64,000 nucleotides of DNA, from contig JAFLZH010000003.1 of the NCBI GenBank assembly GCA_029785615.1, positions 1 to 64,000 of the forward strand. The letters run 5' to 3'. The DNA is from Nitrososphaerota archaeon. GTDB taxonomy: Archaea; Thermoproteota; Nitrososphaeria; Nitrososphaerales; Gagatemarchaeaceae. Position 1 is the first letter of the stretch. The number at the start of each line of letters is the position of its first letter. The position numbers and the translations under genes are program-made. This document shows positions 40,215 to 48,229 of the stretch, one piece after another. Below the pieces are notes generated by a model. It did not search any database and had not been told where the DNA came from. It saw only the letters and a list, made by a program, of their open reading frames with translations.

Positions 40215-41534
40215 TTAGCTCGGGAGGCAGTCTCCGCCTTCGTCCGCGTAGAGCTTCTCCACGTCATGGGCCTTCCGGGCCACGAAGTACGACCCTTGGC
40301 CGTTCCGCATGAGGATCGGGGGCCTGGGCTGGCTGTGGAAAGGCATGTTCATGACCAGCGAGTATGCTCCGACCTCTCGGAAGACGACCAGCTTCCCGAT
40401 GCTGGCCCCGCCGAGCTTCGACCTGCTCGATATCGGGAAGACGTCCAGGGGGTCGCAGAGCCTCCCGACGAGGGCGACCTTCTGAGGCGACGGCCTCCCG
40501 CCGGGGACGACCTCCACCGGGTACTCGTGGCGCAGCAGAGCCGAGTCGAGGAGGACGTTGTATCCGGCGTCGACGTAGATGTACTTCGCGTCGCCGAAGC
40601 TCTTGACGTTGACGACCCGGGTCACCAGGACCGTGGACTCGGCCGTGAGGAACCTGCCGCTCTCGGCCACCAGGGTGAACCTGTCCCCGATGCTCTCGAT
40701 GAGACTGTTCAGCTGCCCCACTATCTTGGTCCCGAGGTCCTTAGGCGTGGGGACCTTCTTACCGTAGGGGACCGGGAGCCCGCCCCCGATGTCGAGGGTG
40801 CTCACCCGGAAGTCTCCGAGTTGCCTCCGCGCGCCCAGTATGAACGCCTCGAGCTTCTCTATCGCTTCGGCATAGCACGCCGGGTCTTCGATCTGGCTCC
40901 CGAGGTGGAAGTGGAAGCCTTCGAACTCAAGCAGCGGGGTCCCGAGGATCTTCTTCAGGACGTAGAGGGCGCTGTCGGCGCTCCCGCCGTTGAACTGCAG
41001 CCCGAACTTCCCGTGCCCCATCGACCCCCTGAGCTCCGCGTGGACGTGGACCTCGGGATTGACCCTGACCATCGTCTTGACCTTGACGTTGGCCCTGGCG
41101 GCGGCCTCGGCCAGGTTCACAAGCCCGTTGTAGCTTGCGACCACGACCTTCCGCACGCCGGCCTTCAGCACCTGCTCGTACTCGGACGCGGTCTCCGTGA
41201 TGCTGGTGTATATGACGCTCTCCGAGGAGCCTCCTGACTTCTGCACGAAGGTGAGCTCGCTGGGGGCGGTGAGGTCGAACAGTATCCCTTCGCTGGTGAA
41301 CGCCTTGATCACAGAGGGGTTGAAGTTCGCCTTCACAGAATATGCGACACGGAAGACTCCCTTGTACTCGCTGAATCCCTGCTCCATCTCAGACACCTTC
41401 CTCCTCAGCGTCGCCTCGTCCACCAGGAAGTACGGAGTGCCGTGCTTCTCTGCTAGGCTGTACAGGTCCGAATCGGAAAACCTCGGCGCCGCTTCACCCG
41501 TGGGCGATACGGGCTGCGTGCGAGTGTCGACCAA
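40215..41534 (-). CDS. lysA: Diaminopimelate decarboxylase (fold-type III PLP enzyme)
   Basis: 439 residues from TTG. RVAYSVKANFNPSVIKAFTS has the PLP lysine; GFHFHLGSQIEDPACYAEAI and TLDIGGGLPVPYG bind the PLP phosphate; LVGRLCDPLDVFPISS contains the CDPLD box of LysA-type enzymes, and LVVFREVGAYSLVMNMPFHS follows. It makes lysine from meso-DAP. Some archaeal relatives act on ornithine or arginine, so substrate is likely but not certain. CTTATAAG at ~41568-41575 is a strong palindromic TATA. Confidence 0.87.
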   Translation of the reverse strand: MVDTRTQPVSPTGEAAPRFSDSDLYSLAEKHGTPYFLVDEATLRRKVSEMEQGFSEYKGVFRVAYSVKANFNPSVIKAFTSEGILFDLTAPSELTFVQKSGGSSESVIYTSITETASEYEQVLKAGVRKVVVASYNGLVNLAEAAARANVKVKTMVRVNPEVHVHAELRGSMGHGKFGLQFNGGSADSALYVLKKILGTPLLEFEGFHFHLGSQIEDPACYAEAIEKLEAFILGARRQLGDFRVSTLDIGGGLPVPYGKKVPTPKDLGTKIVGQLNSLIESIGDRFTLVAESGRFLTAESTVLVTRVVNVKSFGDAKYIYVDAGYNVLLDSALLRHEYPVEVVPGGRPSPQKVALVGRLCDPLDVFPISSRSKLGGASIGKLVVFREVGAYSLVMNMPFHSQPRPPILMRNGQGSYFVARKAHDVEKLYADEGGDCLPS

Positions 41535-41709
41535 CTTTTTGTTGAACGATACGGCCGAGAATTTTCTCTTATAAGATTATCTCCGCGCGAAAAAATTTCT
41601 TGCGTCGTACGTGTCGAGTTCAGTCGACGCCAAAGACGCCGGGCGCGCCTGCTTGCGTCGGAGGTCAGGCCGCAGGAGCGTTCTAATCACGCCGGCATGC
41701 GAGCTCGAC

Positions 41710-41985
41710 GTGCGCCGCTACTGGGTCTACATCCTCAGATGCTCTGATGGGTCGCTCTACACCGGCTACACCGTCGACCTGCGGAAGCGCGTCGCTCTCC
41801 ATAACGCGGGGAGGGCGTCCAAGTACACACGAGCCAGGGTCCCCGTCGCCCTCGCATATTCCGAGGCAGCGCCAACCTTGTCCGGGGCGCTGAGACGGGA
41901 GGCAGAGATAAAGAAGCTGAGCAGGAGCGCGAAGCTCCTTCTCTGCTCAGGGAAGGCCGCGAGAGCGGGACAGGGCATCAGCTAG
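41710..41985 (+). CDS. GIY-YIG nuclease-like protein (UPF0213 type)
   Basis: 91 residues from GTG 41710, leaderless behind TTCTAATC (41681-41688). RYWVYILRCSDGSLYTGYTV has the GIY-YIG-like pair, then RKRVALHNAGRASKYTRAR and ALRREAEIKKLSR. The Arg and Glu of the catalytic site are present. Such single-domain proteins may act in DNA repair, but their role is unproven. The frame is open to 41611 but that part is upstream of the predicted mRNA. Confidence 0.82.
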   Translation: MRRYWVYILRCSDGSLYTGYTVDLRKRVALHNAGRASKYTRARVPVALAYSEAAPTLSGALRREAEIKKLSRSAKLLLCSGKAARAGQGIS

Positions 41986-42025
41986 GCTCTCCGGCGCAAC
42001 AGATGAGTTGTCGCTGTGGCTGTTC

Positions 42026-42391
42026 TTACTTTCCGACGACTATTTCGATCGAGGAGATGTTCCTGGTCTCTGGCCCTTCGCCAACGACCTCGGTGCTGAT
42101 GCCGATGTCCTTGACCTTGAACTGGCCGTTCCCCAGCCGCTTCGTGACGATCTCTGCGACGTCTACAGCCCTGCTGATTGCCATGCCTCTGGCTTTCACC
42201 ACCACTTCGCCGGCGGAAGCGAGCTGGATGAGCGCGCTCATGGCGTAGTTCATCACAGGCTTCTGGCCCACGAATATGTGGTTGGTTGGTGCAGACCTCT
42301 GGGCTGGCGCGCTCGGCGCCGCTGGTGCTGTGGCCCGTTCGGGTGCCTTGTGTCCCTCTGACGAGTTTGTGTCGGATCTCTTCTTTGGCAT
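42026..42391 (-). CDS. albA: Alba DNA/RNA-binding chromatin protein
   Basis: About 121 residues. The Alba core runs from NHIFVGQKPVMNYAMSALIQ (with the conserved Lys) through VVKARGMAISRAVDVAEIV to GPETRNISSIEIVVGK. Before it is a ~35-residue Ser/Ala/Pro-rich, probably disordered extension that most Alba proteins lack. The ATG 42391 fits the TATA TTATATACG (~42427-42435); a GTG seven codons upstream is an alternative. Confidence 0.92.
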   Translation of the reverse strand: MPKKRSDTNSSEGHKAPERATAPAAPSAPAQRSAPTNHIFVGQKPVMNYAMSALIQLASAGEVVVKARGMAISRAVDVAEIVTKRLGNGQFKVKDIGISTEVVGEGPETRNISSIEIVVGK

Positions 42392-42453
42392 TTGACTGAC
42401 CTTGCTCGCCACGGCCCCCTAGTCGCGTATATAACCACATGGGTGCCGCGGGG

Positions 42454-43368
42454 CTAATACTCGCTGGGGTCGACGAGGTTCCTGGCGGTCCCGGTCTCAA
42501 AGTACATCCGCACGTTGGCGGCCGCAGCCGCCTTCATGTCCGAGAGGTCCTCGCCGAGCGGCGCCCCGGACATGTGGAAAGTCCCGGCGAAGTTGGGCAG
42601 GTCCCAGGCGGCCGTGTCGAATGACTCCCTCGCTCCCTTGACCCAGAAGACGTCGGTGGCGAACCTGCTCTCTGGCCGCTCCTTCAGCCAGCGGACGAGC
42701 CCCTCTTCGCTGACGCTCTCCCCCCTGCCGACGTTGACGACTATCACAGAGTCCTTGGCGGCCATGAGCGTGTCGTAGGTCACGATCCCCCTGGTGCTCT
42801 TCGTGAGCGGCAGCGCCATCACGATGGCGTCCGCCTCCTTCACCTTCTCCGCGAGAGAGGCGATGGGCGCCCTCTCGTCGAAAGCTTCGGGGTCCCTGAA
42901 CGACCTGGACACGCCCACCGTCCTCATCCCGAGGGACCTCGCCAGCCTGGCGACCTCTGTCCCTATCGAGCCGGCTCCGACGACGACAATGGTCTTGCCC
43001 CGCAGCTTGCGGGGGGTCGTCCTCGCGTTGCGGACGTGGACCCCCTTCGCGGTGCCGAGGAGGAGCCCCCAGGCGTGCTCGGCCACCGCCTCGGTGAAAG
43101 CGCCCGCGTTGGAAAAGAGCTTCGCCCCTGGCGGGAGCGACGAGAAGTCGAAGGCGTCGACCCCTGCGGACATGGCCTGTATCATCTTCAGGCCTTTCAT
43201 CTTTCCGAGAAGCCCAGGAGGTATGCGGTGGGGCCAGCAGATCAGAGCCTGGCAGCGGGCGAGGACGGCATCGTCGGCCCGGCCTTCTATGAGCTCGAAC
43301 CCTTCAAGGGCCTCCTTGGCCTTCGGGGGCAGTGAATCAGTAGAGTAGACAGCGACCCGGGTGGACAT
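42454..43368 (-). CDS. D-isomer-specific 2-hydroxyacid dehydrogenase
   Basis: 304 residues. The NAD fold shows VVVGAGSIGTEVARLARSLG; then ADAIVMALPLTKSTRGIVTY; catalytic Arg in VIVVNVGRGESVSEEGLVRW; and a His-bearing segment near TFHMSGAPLGEDLSDM. N-terminal catalytic domain: LPPKAKEALEGFELIEGRA. It may reduce a 2-keto acid or act in serine synthesis; no ACT domain, so not the regulated SerA type. Close to rpoK on the same strand. Confidence 0.88.
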   Translation of the reverse strand: MSTRVAVYSTDSLPPKAKEALEGFELIEGRADDAVLARCQALICWPHRIPPGLLGKMKGLKMIQAMSAGVDAFDFSSLPPGAKLFSNAGAFTEAVAEHAWGLLLGTAKGVHVRNARTTPRKLRGKTIVVVGAGSIGTEVARLARSLGMRTVGVSRSFRDPEAFDERAPIASLAEKVKEADAIVMALPLTKSTRGIVTYDTLMAAKDSVIVVNVGRGESVSEEGLVRWLKERPESRFATDVFWVKGARESFDTAAWDLPNFAGTFHMSGAPLGEDLSDMKAAAAANVRMYFETGTARNLVDPSEY

Positions 43369-43379
43369 CGAGGCTCTGG

Positions 43380-43667
43380 CTAGCTCGCGAGCGCCTTGAT
43401 AGGTATGTCCTGGGTGGTCCCGTTCGGCAGGGACCTCCTGATGGATATCGGGAGGGCGTCGGCTTCGAGCTCGAGCATCGCCGTCTGTATGGGTCCCCGA
43501 TACACTCCTTCCAAAGAGACGAAGGCAGGGGCGCCCATCGCGAGCTGGAGCGACCTGGCTCCGACGATCCTCGCCCTTTCGAAGCGGGTGAGCTTCGGCG
43601 GGCCTATAGTGACTTCGAAGCTTACCGTTGGAGCTTTAGTCCTTTTCACAGTCTTTGCAGGGGGCAT
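43380..43667 (-). CDS. rpoK: DNA-directed RNA polymerase subunit K (Rpb6)
   Basis: 95 residues. PKLTRFERARIVGARSLQLA then MGAP is the Rpb6/omega signature, and LELEADALPISIRRSLPNGT is its C-terminal strand and helix. It helps assemble the polymerase clamp. The N-terminal ~20 residues are basic. It is 11 nt upstream of the hydroxyacid dehydrogenase and divergent from the cyclophilin-like gene. Confidence 0.9.
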   Translation of the reverse strand: MPPAKTVKRTKAPTVSFEVTIGPPKLTRFERARIVGARSLQLAMGAPAFVSLEGVYRGPIQTAMLELEADALPISIRRSLPNGTTQDIPIKALAS

Positions 43668-43779
43668 CTATGAGACCAGGAGTTGTTCTCGCCCTTTTGG
43701 GTCGGGACATAAGTCTTTTCCTGTCCGTCCCCGACGGCGGACCGAAGACAGATTTACCCCCTGCAGGAAAGCGGTCAGC

Positions 43780-44178
43780 ATGGCCGCCGAAGCGCCGTCA
43801 GCAGGGTCAGTGTCCAAGCTGGACTGCGTCGCCTCGGTGGGGGGGAAGGGCGAAGGGAAAATATCGCTCTACCGCCACCTGGCGCCGACCACGGTCAACG
43901 CCGTAGTGAGGGTCCTCCCGCTTTCGAGCAGGGTCACGCTCCAGCCCGCGATGGTGTCGCTCTTCACCCAGCTCAGGATCGGGGTCGAGAAGCCCCGGCT
44001 GAAGTTCGCAAGAGGAGACGTGGCCTTCCTCCCGTCGGGGGGGCTGATCTGCGTGTTCCTGGGCGAGGCCAGGAGCGACAGGCCTCTGAATCCTATAGGG
44101 AAAGTGGAGTCAGGTCTGGAGCTCTTCGACTCTTTGAAGTCCGGGGATACGGTTAGGCTGGACGCGCCGCTGCAGTAG
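43780..44178 (+). CDS. Cyclophilin-like fold protein (DUF369/PF04126 type)
   Basis: 132 residues from ATG 43780, leaderless behind GATTTACC (43751-43758). Barrel strands are seen in GKISLYRHLAPTTVNAVVRV, KFARGDVAFLPSGGLICVFL and DRPLNPIGKVESGLELFD, matching the small archaeal cyclophilin-like family of TM1367 type. Peptidyl-prolyl isomerase activity is unproven for these proteins and the classic active-site Arg is not evident. Convergent with eS25. Confidence 0.75.
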   Translation: MAAEAPSAGSVSKLDCVASVGGKGEGKISLYRHLAPTTVNAVVRVLPLSSRVTLQPAMVSLFTQLRIGVEKPRLKFARGDVAFLPSGGLICVFLGEARSDRPLNPIGKVESGLELFDSLKSGDTVRLDAPLQ

Positions 44179-44517
44179 CTACGCTTTCGACCAGACGCCG
44201 TGGCCGCTGAACCCGCCAGCCCTCTTCAGAGAACCTTTTGCTTCGAGGTCTCTGATCACTCCGGTGGCAACCGAAGCGTTCACCCCGAGCGCCCTGGCCG
44301 CAGTATACACGGTGATCGCCTTCAGAGGGGCGAGGCTCTTCAGCAGGTCAGCGTCGCTCATCTTCGGCGGCAGGAACGAAAACTGTCTCTTCTGTTGCGG
44401 CGCAGACTTCTCCTTCGACTTCTTTCCCTTCGACTGCGCCGTGTCTCCCTGAGCCGTCTCTTCGGAGTCCTGCGACTTCTCCATCGATGCCAGGGACTTC
44501 TTCTTCACTCCGCCCAT
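44179..44517 (-). CDS. rps25e: 30S ribosomal protein eS25
   Basis: 112 residues from ATG 44517 (MGGVKKKSLASMEKSQ). Basic N-terminus (~45 residues, KGKKSKEKSAPQQKRQ), then the winged-helix domain: ADLLKSLAPLKAITVYTAAR, then ALGVNASVATGVIRDLEAK, ending GFSGHGVWSKA. A TATA-like CTTAATTG at ~44547-44554 lies ~30 nt upstream. eS25 is typical of TACK archaea and eukaryotes. Confidence 0.87.
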   Translation of the reverse strand: MGGVKKKSLASMEKSQDSEETAQGDTAQSKGKKSKEKSAPQQKRQFSFLPPKMSDADLLKSLAPLKAITVYTAARALGVNASVATGVIRDLEAKGSLKRAGGFSGHGVWSKA

Positions 44518-44579
44518 GTGTCTCGAAGGAAGACCCCTTTCAATCACAATTAAGCCTTTCCGGGCGACTCGGCCGGATA

Positions 44580-45209
44580 CGCGGCCGCCTAGCAGATCGC
44601 CATGGAGAGATGCGGCTCACCAGGAGAACCGGTCCGCGTCGCCGCGCCGTCGCAGGTTCACCATTGTCTGCAAAGAAGCCCACACCATTCAGGGGCGGGA
44701 AGAATTGCACCTGGGGGAAGCAGAAGACGTGCGTGAAGACCAAAGGGACGACCGTTAAGTTCAACGTTCCTCGCAACTGCAAGATGTTCAAGCCGAAGGG
44801 CAGGAAGTTCAACAAGACGATGACCATCCCCTTCTTACCTCTTCCGAAGGATTCTCGAAGGACGATGCTTCGGCAACAGTATTGCGCTGAACAGGGTGGA
44901 CGCCTACCACACGTCCAGGTGGTGTGCCCGCTGCGATGCAGCCGGGAAGGGACATGACGGTGGGAACTATTCCCTGTTCAGATGCAGAGAGTGTGGCCAG
45001 GCGGTGAACTCGGACCGCAAGGCGAGTCTCGCGGCGGCCGTCAAGACCTTCCTCGAGCGGAACGATCCCAACCAGGACACGTTCCAGATTTGGGGGAGAA
45101 GAGTCCCGGCAAGCGGGCCTATACGTGGCGTCTCAGATGCACCTGGGTCTTTGGCTGTGCCGGCGCCGGCTCAGGGAAGGGGAAAACCCACAGGCTCCAG
45201 CCGTGGGTA
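44580..45209 (+). pseudogene. Decayed TnpB (IS200/IS605-type)
   Basis: The end of the element keeps the TnpB zinc ribbon: DAYHTSRWCARCDAAGKGHD then GNYSLFRCRECG and NSDRKASLAAAVKTF, which includes the last RuvC Asp region. The text before it in the same frame (EGRCFGNSIALNRV) is TnpB-like too, but an upstream part (TWGKQKTCVKTKGTTVKFNV) reads in a different frame, and the RuvC core motifs are absent. No TnpA transposase is present. A right-end hairpin (45186-45208) closes the relic. Non-functional as a transposon. Confidence 0.65.
45186..45208 (+). repeat. Right-end hairpin of the TnpB element (3' end of guide RNA region)
   Basis: ACCCAC and GTGGGT pair, with an inner GGC/GCC pair around a TCCA loop and one bulged A. 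This is the usual hairpin at the right end of IS200/IS605 elements, where the TnpB guide RNA ends. It is followed by GTAGCTTACC-like text and the DNA ligase promoter. Confidence 0.6.
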
Positions 45210-45254
45210 GCTTACCGATACGAAGATTAGTCCATCTTCACGGGTGCACGGCTG

Positions 45255-47009
45255 ATGCTCTACTCCGCGGTGGCGAAATGCTACGCCGACCTCGAGGGGA
45301 TGTCTGGGAGGAAAGAGATCACCGCGGTGCTCGCCGGCCTCCTGAAGGCCACTCCCGTGGCGGAGCTCCCCTCGCTGGTGTACATGACGCAGGGGAAGCT
45401 CAGGCCCGACTACGAGGGGGTGGAGCTCGGCCTCGCGGAGAAGCTGGCTCTCAGGGCGCTGGCGGGCGCCTCGGGGGCCGAGCCTGCCAGGGTGTACTCG
45501 AGCTACGTCAAGCACGGCGACATCGGCGCGGCGGCCGAAGAGCTCCTGACTGACAGGAGCCAGGGGACGCTGTTCAGCGAAGCGCTCACCCTCAGGCGGG
45601 TCTACGAGACGCTGCTCAGGGTCGCGCGCCAGAGCGGCTCGGGGTCGGTGGAGGCAAAGCTCCGGGAACTGGCGTCGCTCCTCAACGACGCCTCCCCCCT
45701 CGAGGCCAGGTATGTCATGAGGACCGTCGCCGGGGAGCTGAGGCTCGGCGTGGCGGACTACACCGTCCTCGACGCCGCGGCCACCGCTTTCCTGGGGGGG
45801 AAGGAAGCCAGGCCGAGGATAGAGCGAGCCTACAACGTCCACCCTGACCTCGGCTTCGTGGTCGCCGCCGTGGCGTCTAGAGGCATCGCAGGGGTCGACG
45901 ACGTGAAGGTGGAGGTAGGGGTGCCCATCAGGCCGATGCTGGCCGAGCGCCTGAGCTCTGCCCAGGCGATAATAGAGAAGATGGAAGGGAAGGTGGTAGC
46001 TGCGGAGTACAAGCTGGACGGGGAGAGGCTCCAGATACACCGCAGCGGGGACGACGTGAAGCTCTTCTCGAGGAGGCTCGAAGTGGTGACGTCCCACTAC
46101 CCGGACGCCGCCGACCTGGTAAGGGCGCACGTGTCCGCCAGGAATGCGATACTCGAGGCGGAGGTGGTGGCCATCGACGAGGACACGGGGGAGTACCTCC
46201 CTTTCCAGGAGCTGATGCACCGGAGGAGGAAGCACGGCATCCAGCAGGCGATTGCGGACTACCCGGTGGCGCTCAACTTCTTCGACATCCTCCTCGCCGG
46301 GTCCTCGGACCTGACAGGCAAGCCGTACTCCTTCAGAAGGAAGAAGCTCAGGCAGACGGTCGAGGAGACCAGCAGGACCAGGCCCGTCCCTGCCCTCTCC
46401 ACCTCAGACCCGGGGGAGCTGGAGAAGTTCATGGAGGACGCCATCACCGACGGCTGCGAAGGCCTGGTGGTCAAGGATCCAGACTCGTCCTACAGGGCCG
46501 GCGCCAGGGAGTTCGCGTGGATCAAGCTGAAGCGCGAATACAGGAGCGAGCTGACAGACACCCTGGACCTGGTGGTCATCGGCGCCTTCCATGGGAGGGG
46601 TCGGAGGGCCGGTACCTTCGGGACCTTCCTCCTGGGGACCTACGACACGAAGAGAGGGGTCTACGCCAGCGTCGCCAAGGTGGGGACAGGCTTCTCGGAC
46701 GAGGACCTGGCGAAGTTCCCCCGCCTCCTGGAGCCCTATGAAAGCCACGTCAGGCCGCCCGGGGTCGAGTCGAAGATGGTCCCCGACGTCTGGTTCAGGC
46801 CGCACCTGGTGATCGAGATAATCGCGGCGGAGTTGACCTTGTCCCCCATCCACACGGCCGCCATGGGGAGCGTGAGGCCCGAGGCTGGGATCTCGCTCCG
46901 GTTCCCCAAGTTCACCGGCAAGGTCAGGGACGACAAGCGCCCCGAGGACTCGACCTCGGTAGATGAGATAGTGGGCATGTATCGGCGCCAGGTCAAGCGG
47001 GTCGAGTGA
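45255..47009 (+). CDS. lig: ATP-dependent DNA ligase
   Basis: 584 residues. N-terminal DNA-binding domain (~1-210); then the adenylation site EYKLDGERLQIHRSGDDVKL with the nucleophilic Lys; FSRRLEVVTSHYPD; ILEAEVVAID; FFDILL; GCEGLVVKDPDSSY; and WIKLKREY before the OB domain. It seals nicks in replication and repair. A promoter-like AGATTAGTCC near 45224-45232 fits a leaderless ATG. The TnpB relic ends just upstream. Confidence 0.95.
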   Translation: MLYSAVAKCYADLEGMSGRKEITAVLAGLLKATPVAELPSLVYMTQGKLRPDYEGVELGLAEKLALRALAGASGAEPARVYSSYVKHGDIGAAAEELLTDRSQGTLFSEALTLRRVYETLLRVARQSGSGSVEAKLRELASLLNDASPLEARYVMRTVAGELRLGVADYTVLDAAATAFLGGKEARPRIERAYNVHPDLGFVVAAVASRGIAGVDDVKVEVGVPIRPMLAERLSSAQAIIEKMEGKVVAAEYKLDGERLQIHRSGDDVKLFSRRLEVVTSHYPDAADLVRAHVSARNAILEAEVVAIDEDTGEYLPFQELMHRRRKHGIQQAIADYPVALNFFDILLAGSSDLTGKPYSFRRKKLRQTVEETSRTRPVPALSTSDPGELEKFMEDAITDGCEGLVVKDPDSSYRAGAREFAWIKLKREYRSELTDTLDLVVIGAFHGRGRRAGTFGTFLLGTYDTKRGVYASVAKVGTGFSDEDLAKFPRLLEPYESHVRPPGVESKMVPDVWFRPHLVIEIIAAELTLSPIHTAAMGSVRPEAGISLRFPKFTGKVRDDKRPEDSTSVDEIVGMYRRQVKRVE

Positions 47010-47048
47010 CCGCGCGCTCCGCAGGGGGGCGCGAATGTCGATGCGACC

Positions 47049-47336
47049 TCAAACGAACCTGGCCAGGCGCCCCAGGGCGACGGGGATCAGCTCCTCGGTC
47101 CGCTCCTTGAGGGAGGCGCGGTCCTTGCCCTCGACCACGAGCTCCACGCCTCTGAGCGCCGGGCCCTGGTAGTAGATGTGGTCGTCGTCGGCGACGTCGG
47201 GGTACTGCTCATCGCCCTTGGCCGCGAAGGTGAACCCTGAGTAGGGTAGGAGGTAGGCGCCATCCCACAGCGGGACCGTCCCCCCTGGGAGGCGCCCGAG
47301 GTCCTTCTCGTCATACCCGATGACTTTGGTCAACAT
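47049..47336 (-). CDS. Conserved-looking hypothetical protein (second of a two-gene pair)
   Basis: 95 residues. No family recognised. VIGYDEKDLGRLPGGTVPLW then DGAYLLPYSGFTFAAKGDEQ, and GVELVVEGKDRASLKERTEE at the end, suggest a small alpha/beta domain. Codon use matches neighbours. Its ATG overlaps the stop of the tiny upstream gene by one base (TGATG), a coupled pair. Convergent with DNA ligase. Confidence 0.6.
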   Translation of the reverse strand: MLTKVIGYDEKDLGRLPGGTVPLWDGAYLLPYSGFTFAAKGDEQYPDVADDDHIYYQGPALRGVELVVEGKDRASLKERTEELIPVALGRLARFV

Positions 47337-47458
47337 CAGCCGTCCCAGTCGGGGGCGGAGTGCAGGCCGTACAGGTAGCTCTTGCCGCCGACGCGGACGT
47401 AGACGTTCTCTGCGACCAGCCCGCCCACGTGGAAGGCGCCGGTGGGCTTGCGGGCCAA
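47336..47458 (-). CDS. 40-residue protein coupled to the downstream hypothetical gene
   Basis: From TTG 47458 the product is MARKPTGAFHVGGLVAENV then YVRVGGKSYLYGLHSAPDWD and a final G. TTCTAAAAC at ~47481-47489 (minus strand) lies 27 nt upstream, making the TTG leaderless. The stop overlaps the next start. The sequence (aromatic, Gly-rich, two short strands) looks like a genuine compact protein. A longer frame to 47557 would start before the promoter and overlap upp. Confidence 0.55.
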   Translation of the reverse strand: MARKPTGAFHVGGLVAENVYVRVGGKSYLYGLHSAPDWDG

Positions 47459-47516
47459 CTCGCGCCGCCGTGGCGTGGCGCGTTTTAGAATCTTCGAGGT
47501 CAGGGCCGCGTGCCCC

Positions 47517-48161
47517 TCACCGCGGGGTCCCGAACGACCTGTCCCCGGCGTCCCCAAGCCCGGGGACGATGTACCCGTGCTCGTCCAGTCCAGGGTCGAC
47601 GGCGCAGGTGTAGAACTCGGCCCGAGGGAACGCCTTCGCCACGTAGTTGATGCCGGTCATGGTGGCGATCACCGAGAAGAAGGCCAGCCTCTTCGGCTTC
47701 CCCTGCTTCCCCACCCTCCTGGCTACCTCCAGCAGGGTGTGCCCGGTCGCGAGCATCGGGTCCGCTATCACTACCACGTCGTCCTTCTTGATCTGGGGGA
47801 TCTTGGCGTAGGTCACTTCGATGGGGAAGTCCGGGGCCCCGCCCCTCCAGGCGCTGATGACACCTGTCCTCGCCATCGGGAAGTTCTTGTACATTCCCTC
47901 GACGAATGGGATGGCCGCCCTGAGGACGAGGATTATCACTATCTTGTCGTTCCCCTTCACCTTCCCTCCCCTCGTCAGCCCGAGGGGCGTCTCCACCTCC
48001 GACTCCTCGGTCTCCAGCGTCCGAAGGAACTCGTAGGCCATCAGCCGCCCCAGCCTGTAGATCGCCTTCCTGAATGCGACCTGGCTGGTCCGCTTGTCGC
48101 GCGCGAGGGTGAGCTGCTCCAGCACCATCGGATGGCTGACCACCGTGACTCTCGGCTTCAC
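47517..48161 (-). CDS. upp: Uracil phosphoribosyltransferase
   Basis: About 214 residues from GTG 48161 (an ATG at 48179 is the alternative). VTVVSHPMVLEQLTLARDKR at the N-terminus, VIILVLRAAIPFVEGMYKNF, the PRPP loop VVVIADPMLATGHTLLEVAR, and CAVDPGLDEHGYIVPGLGDA at the end are standard Upp. It converts uracil and PRPP to UMP, with the uridine phosphorylase at 38.7 kb a likely feeder. The TATTTAT box at 48193-48199 fits the GTG better. Confidence 0.93.
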   Translation of the reverse strand: MKPRVTVVSHPMVLEQLTLARDKRTSQVAFRKAIYRLGRLMAYEFLRTLETEESEVETPLGLTRGGKVKGNDKIVIILVLRAAIPFVEGMYKNFPMARTGVISAWRGGAPDFPIEVTYAKIPQIKKDDVVVIADPMLATGHTLLEVARRVGKQGKPKRLAFFSVIATMTGINYVAKAFPRAEFYTCAVDPGLDEHGYIVPGLGDAGDRSFGTPR

Positions 48162-48192
48162 CCTGACGACCGGGTGCATGCTCCCGACAGAG

Positions 48193-48199
48193 TATTTAT
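48193..48199. promoter_or_regulatory. TATA box possibly shared by upp and the NfeD-like gene
   Basis: TATTTAT, centred at 48196. About 26 nt away in each direction predicts starts near 48170 (8 nt before the upp GTG) and 48222 (8 nt before the TTG 48230). No other TATA-like element is visible between the two genes. Confidence 0.45.
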
Positions 48200-48229
48200 G
48201 TGGGAGACGCGGTGCACGAAACAGTCCGC

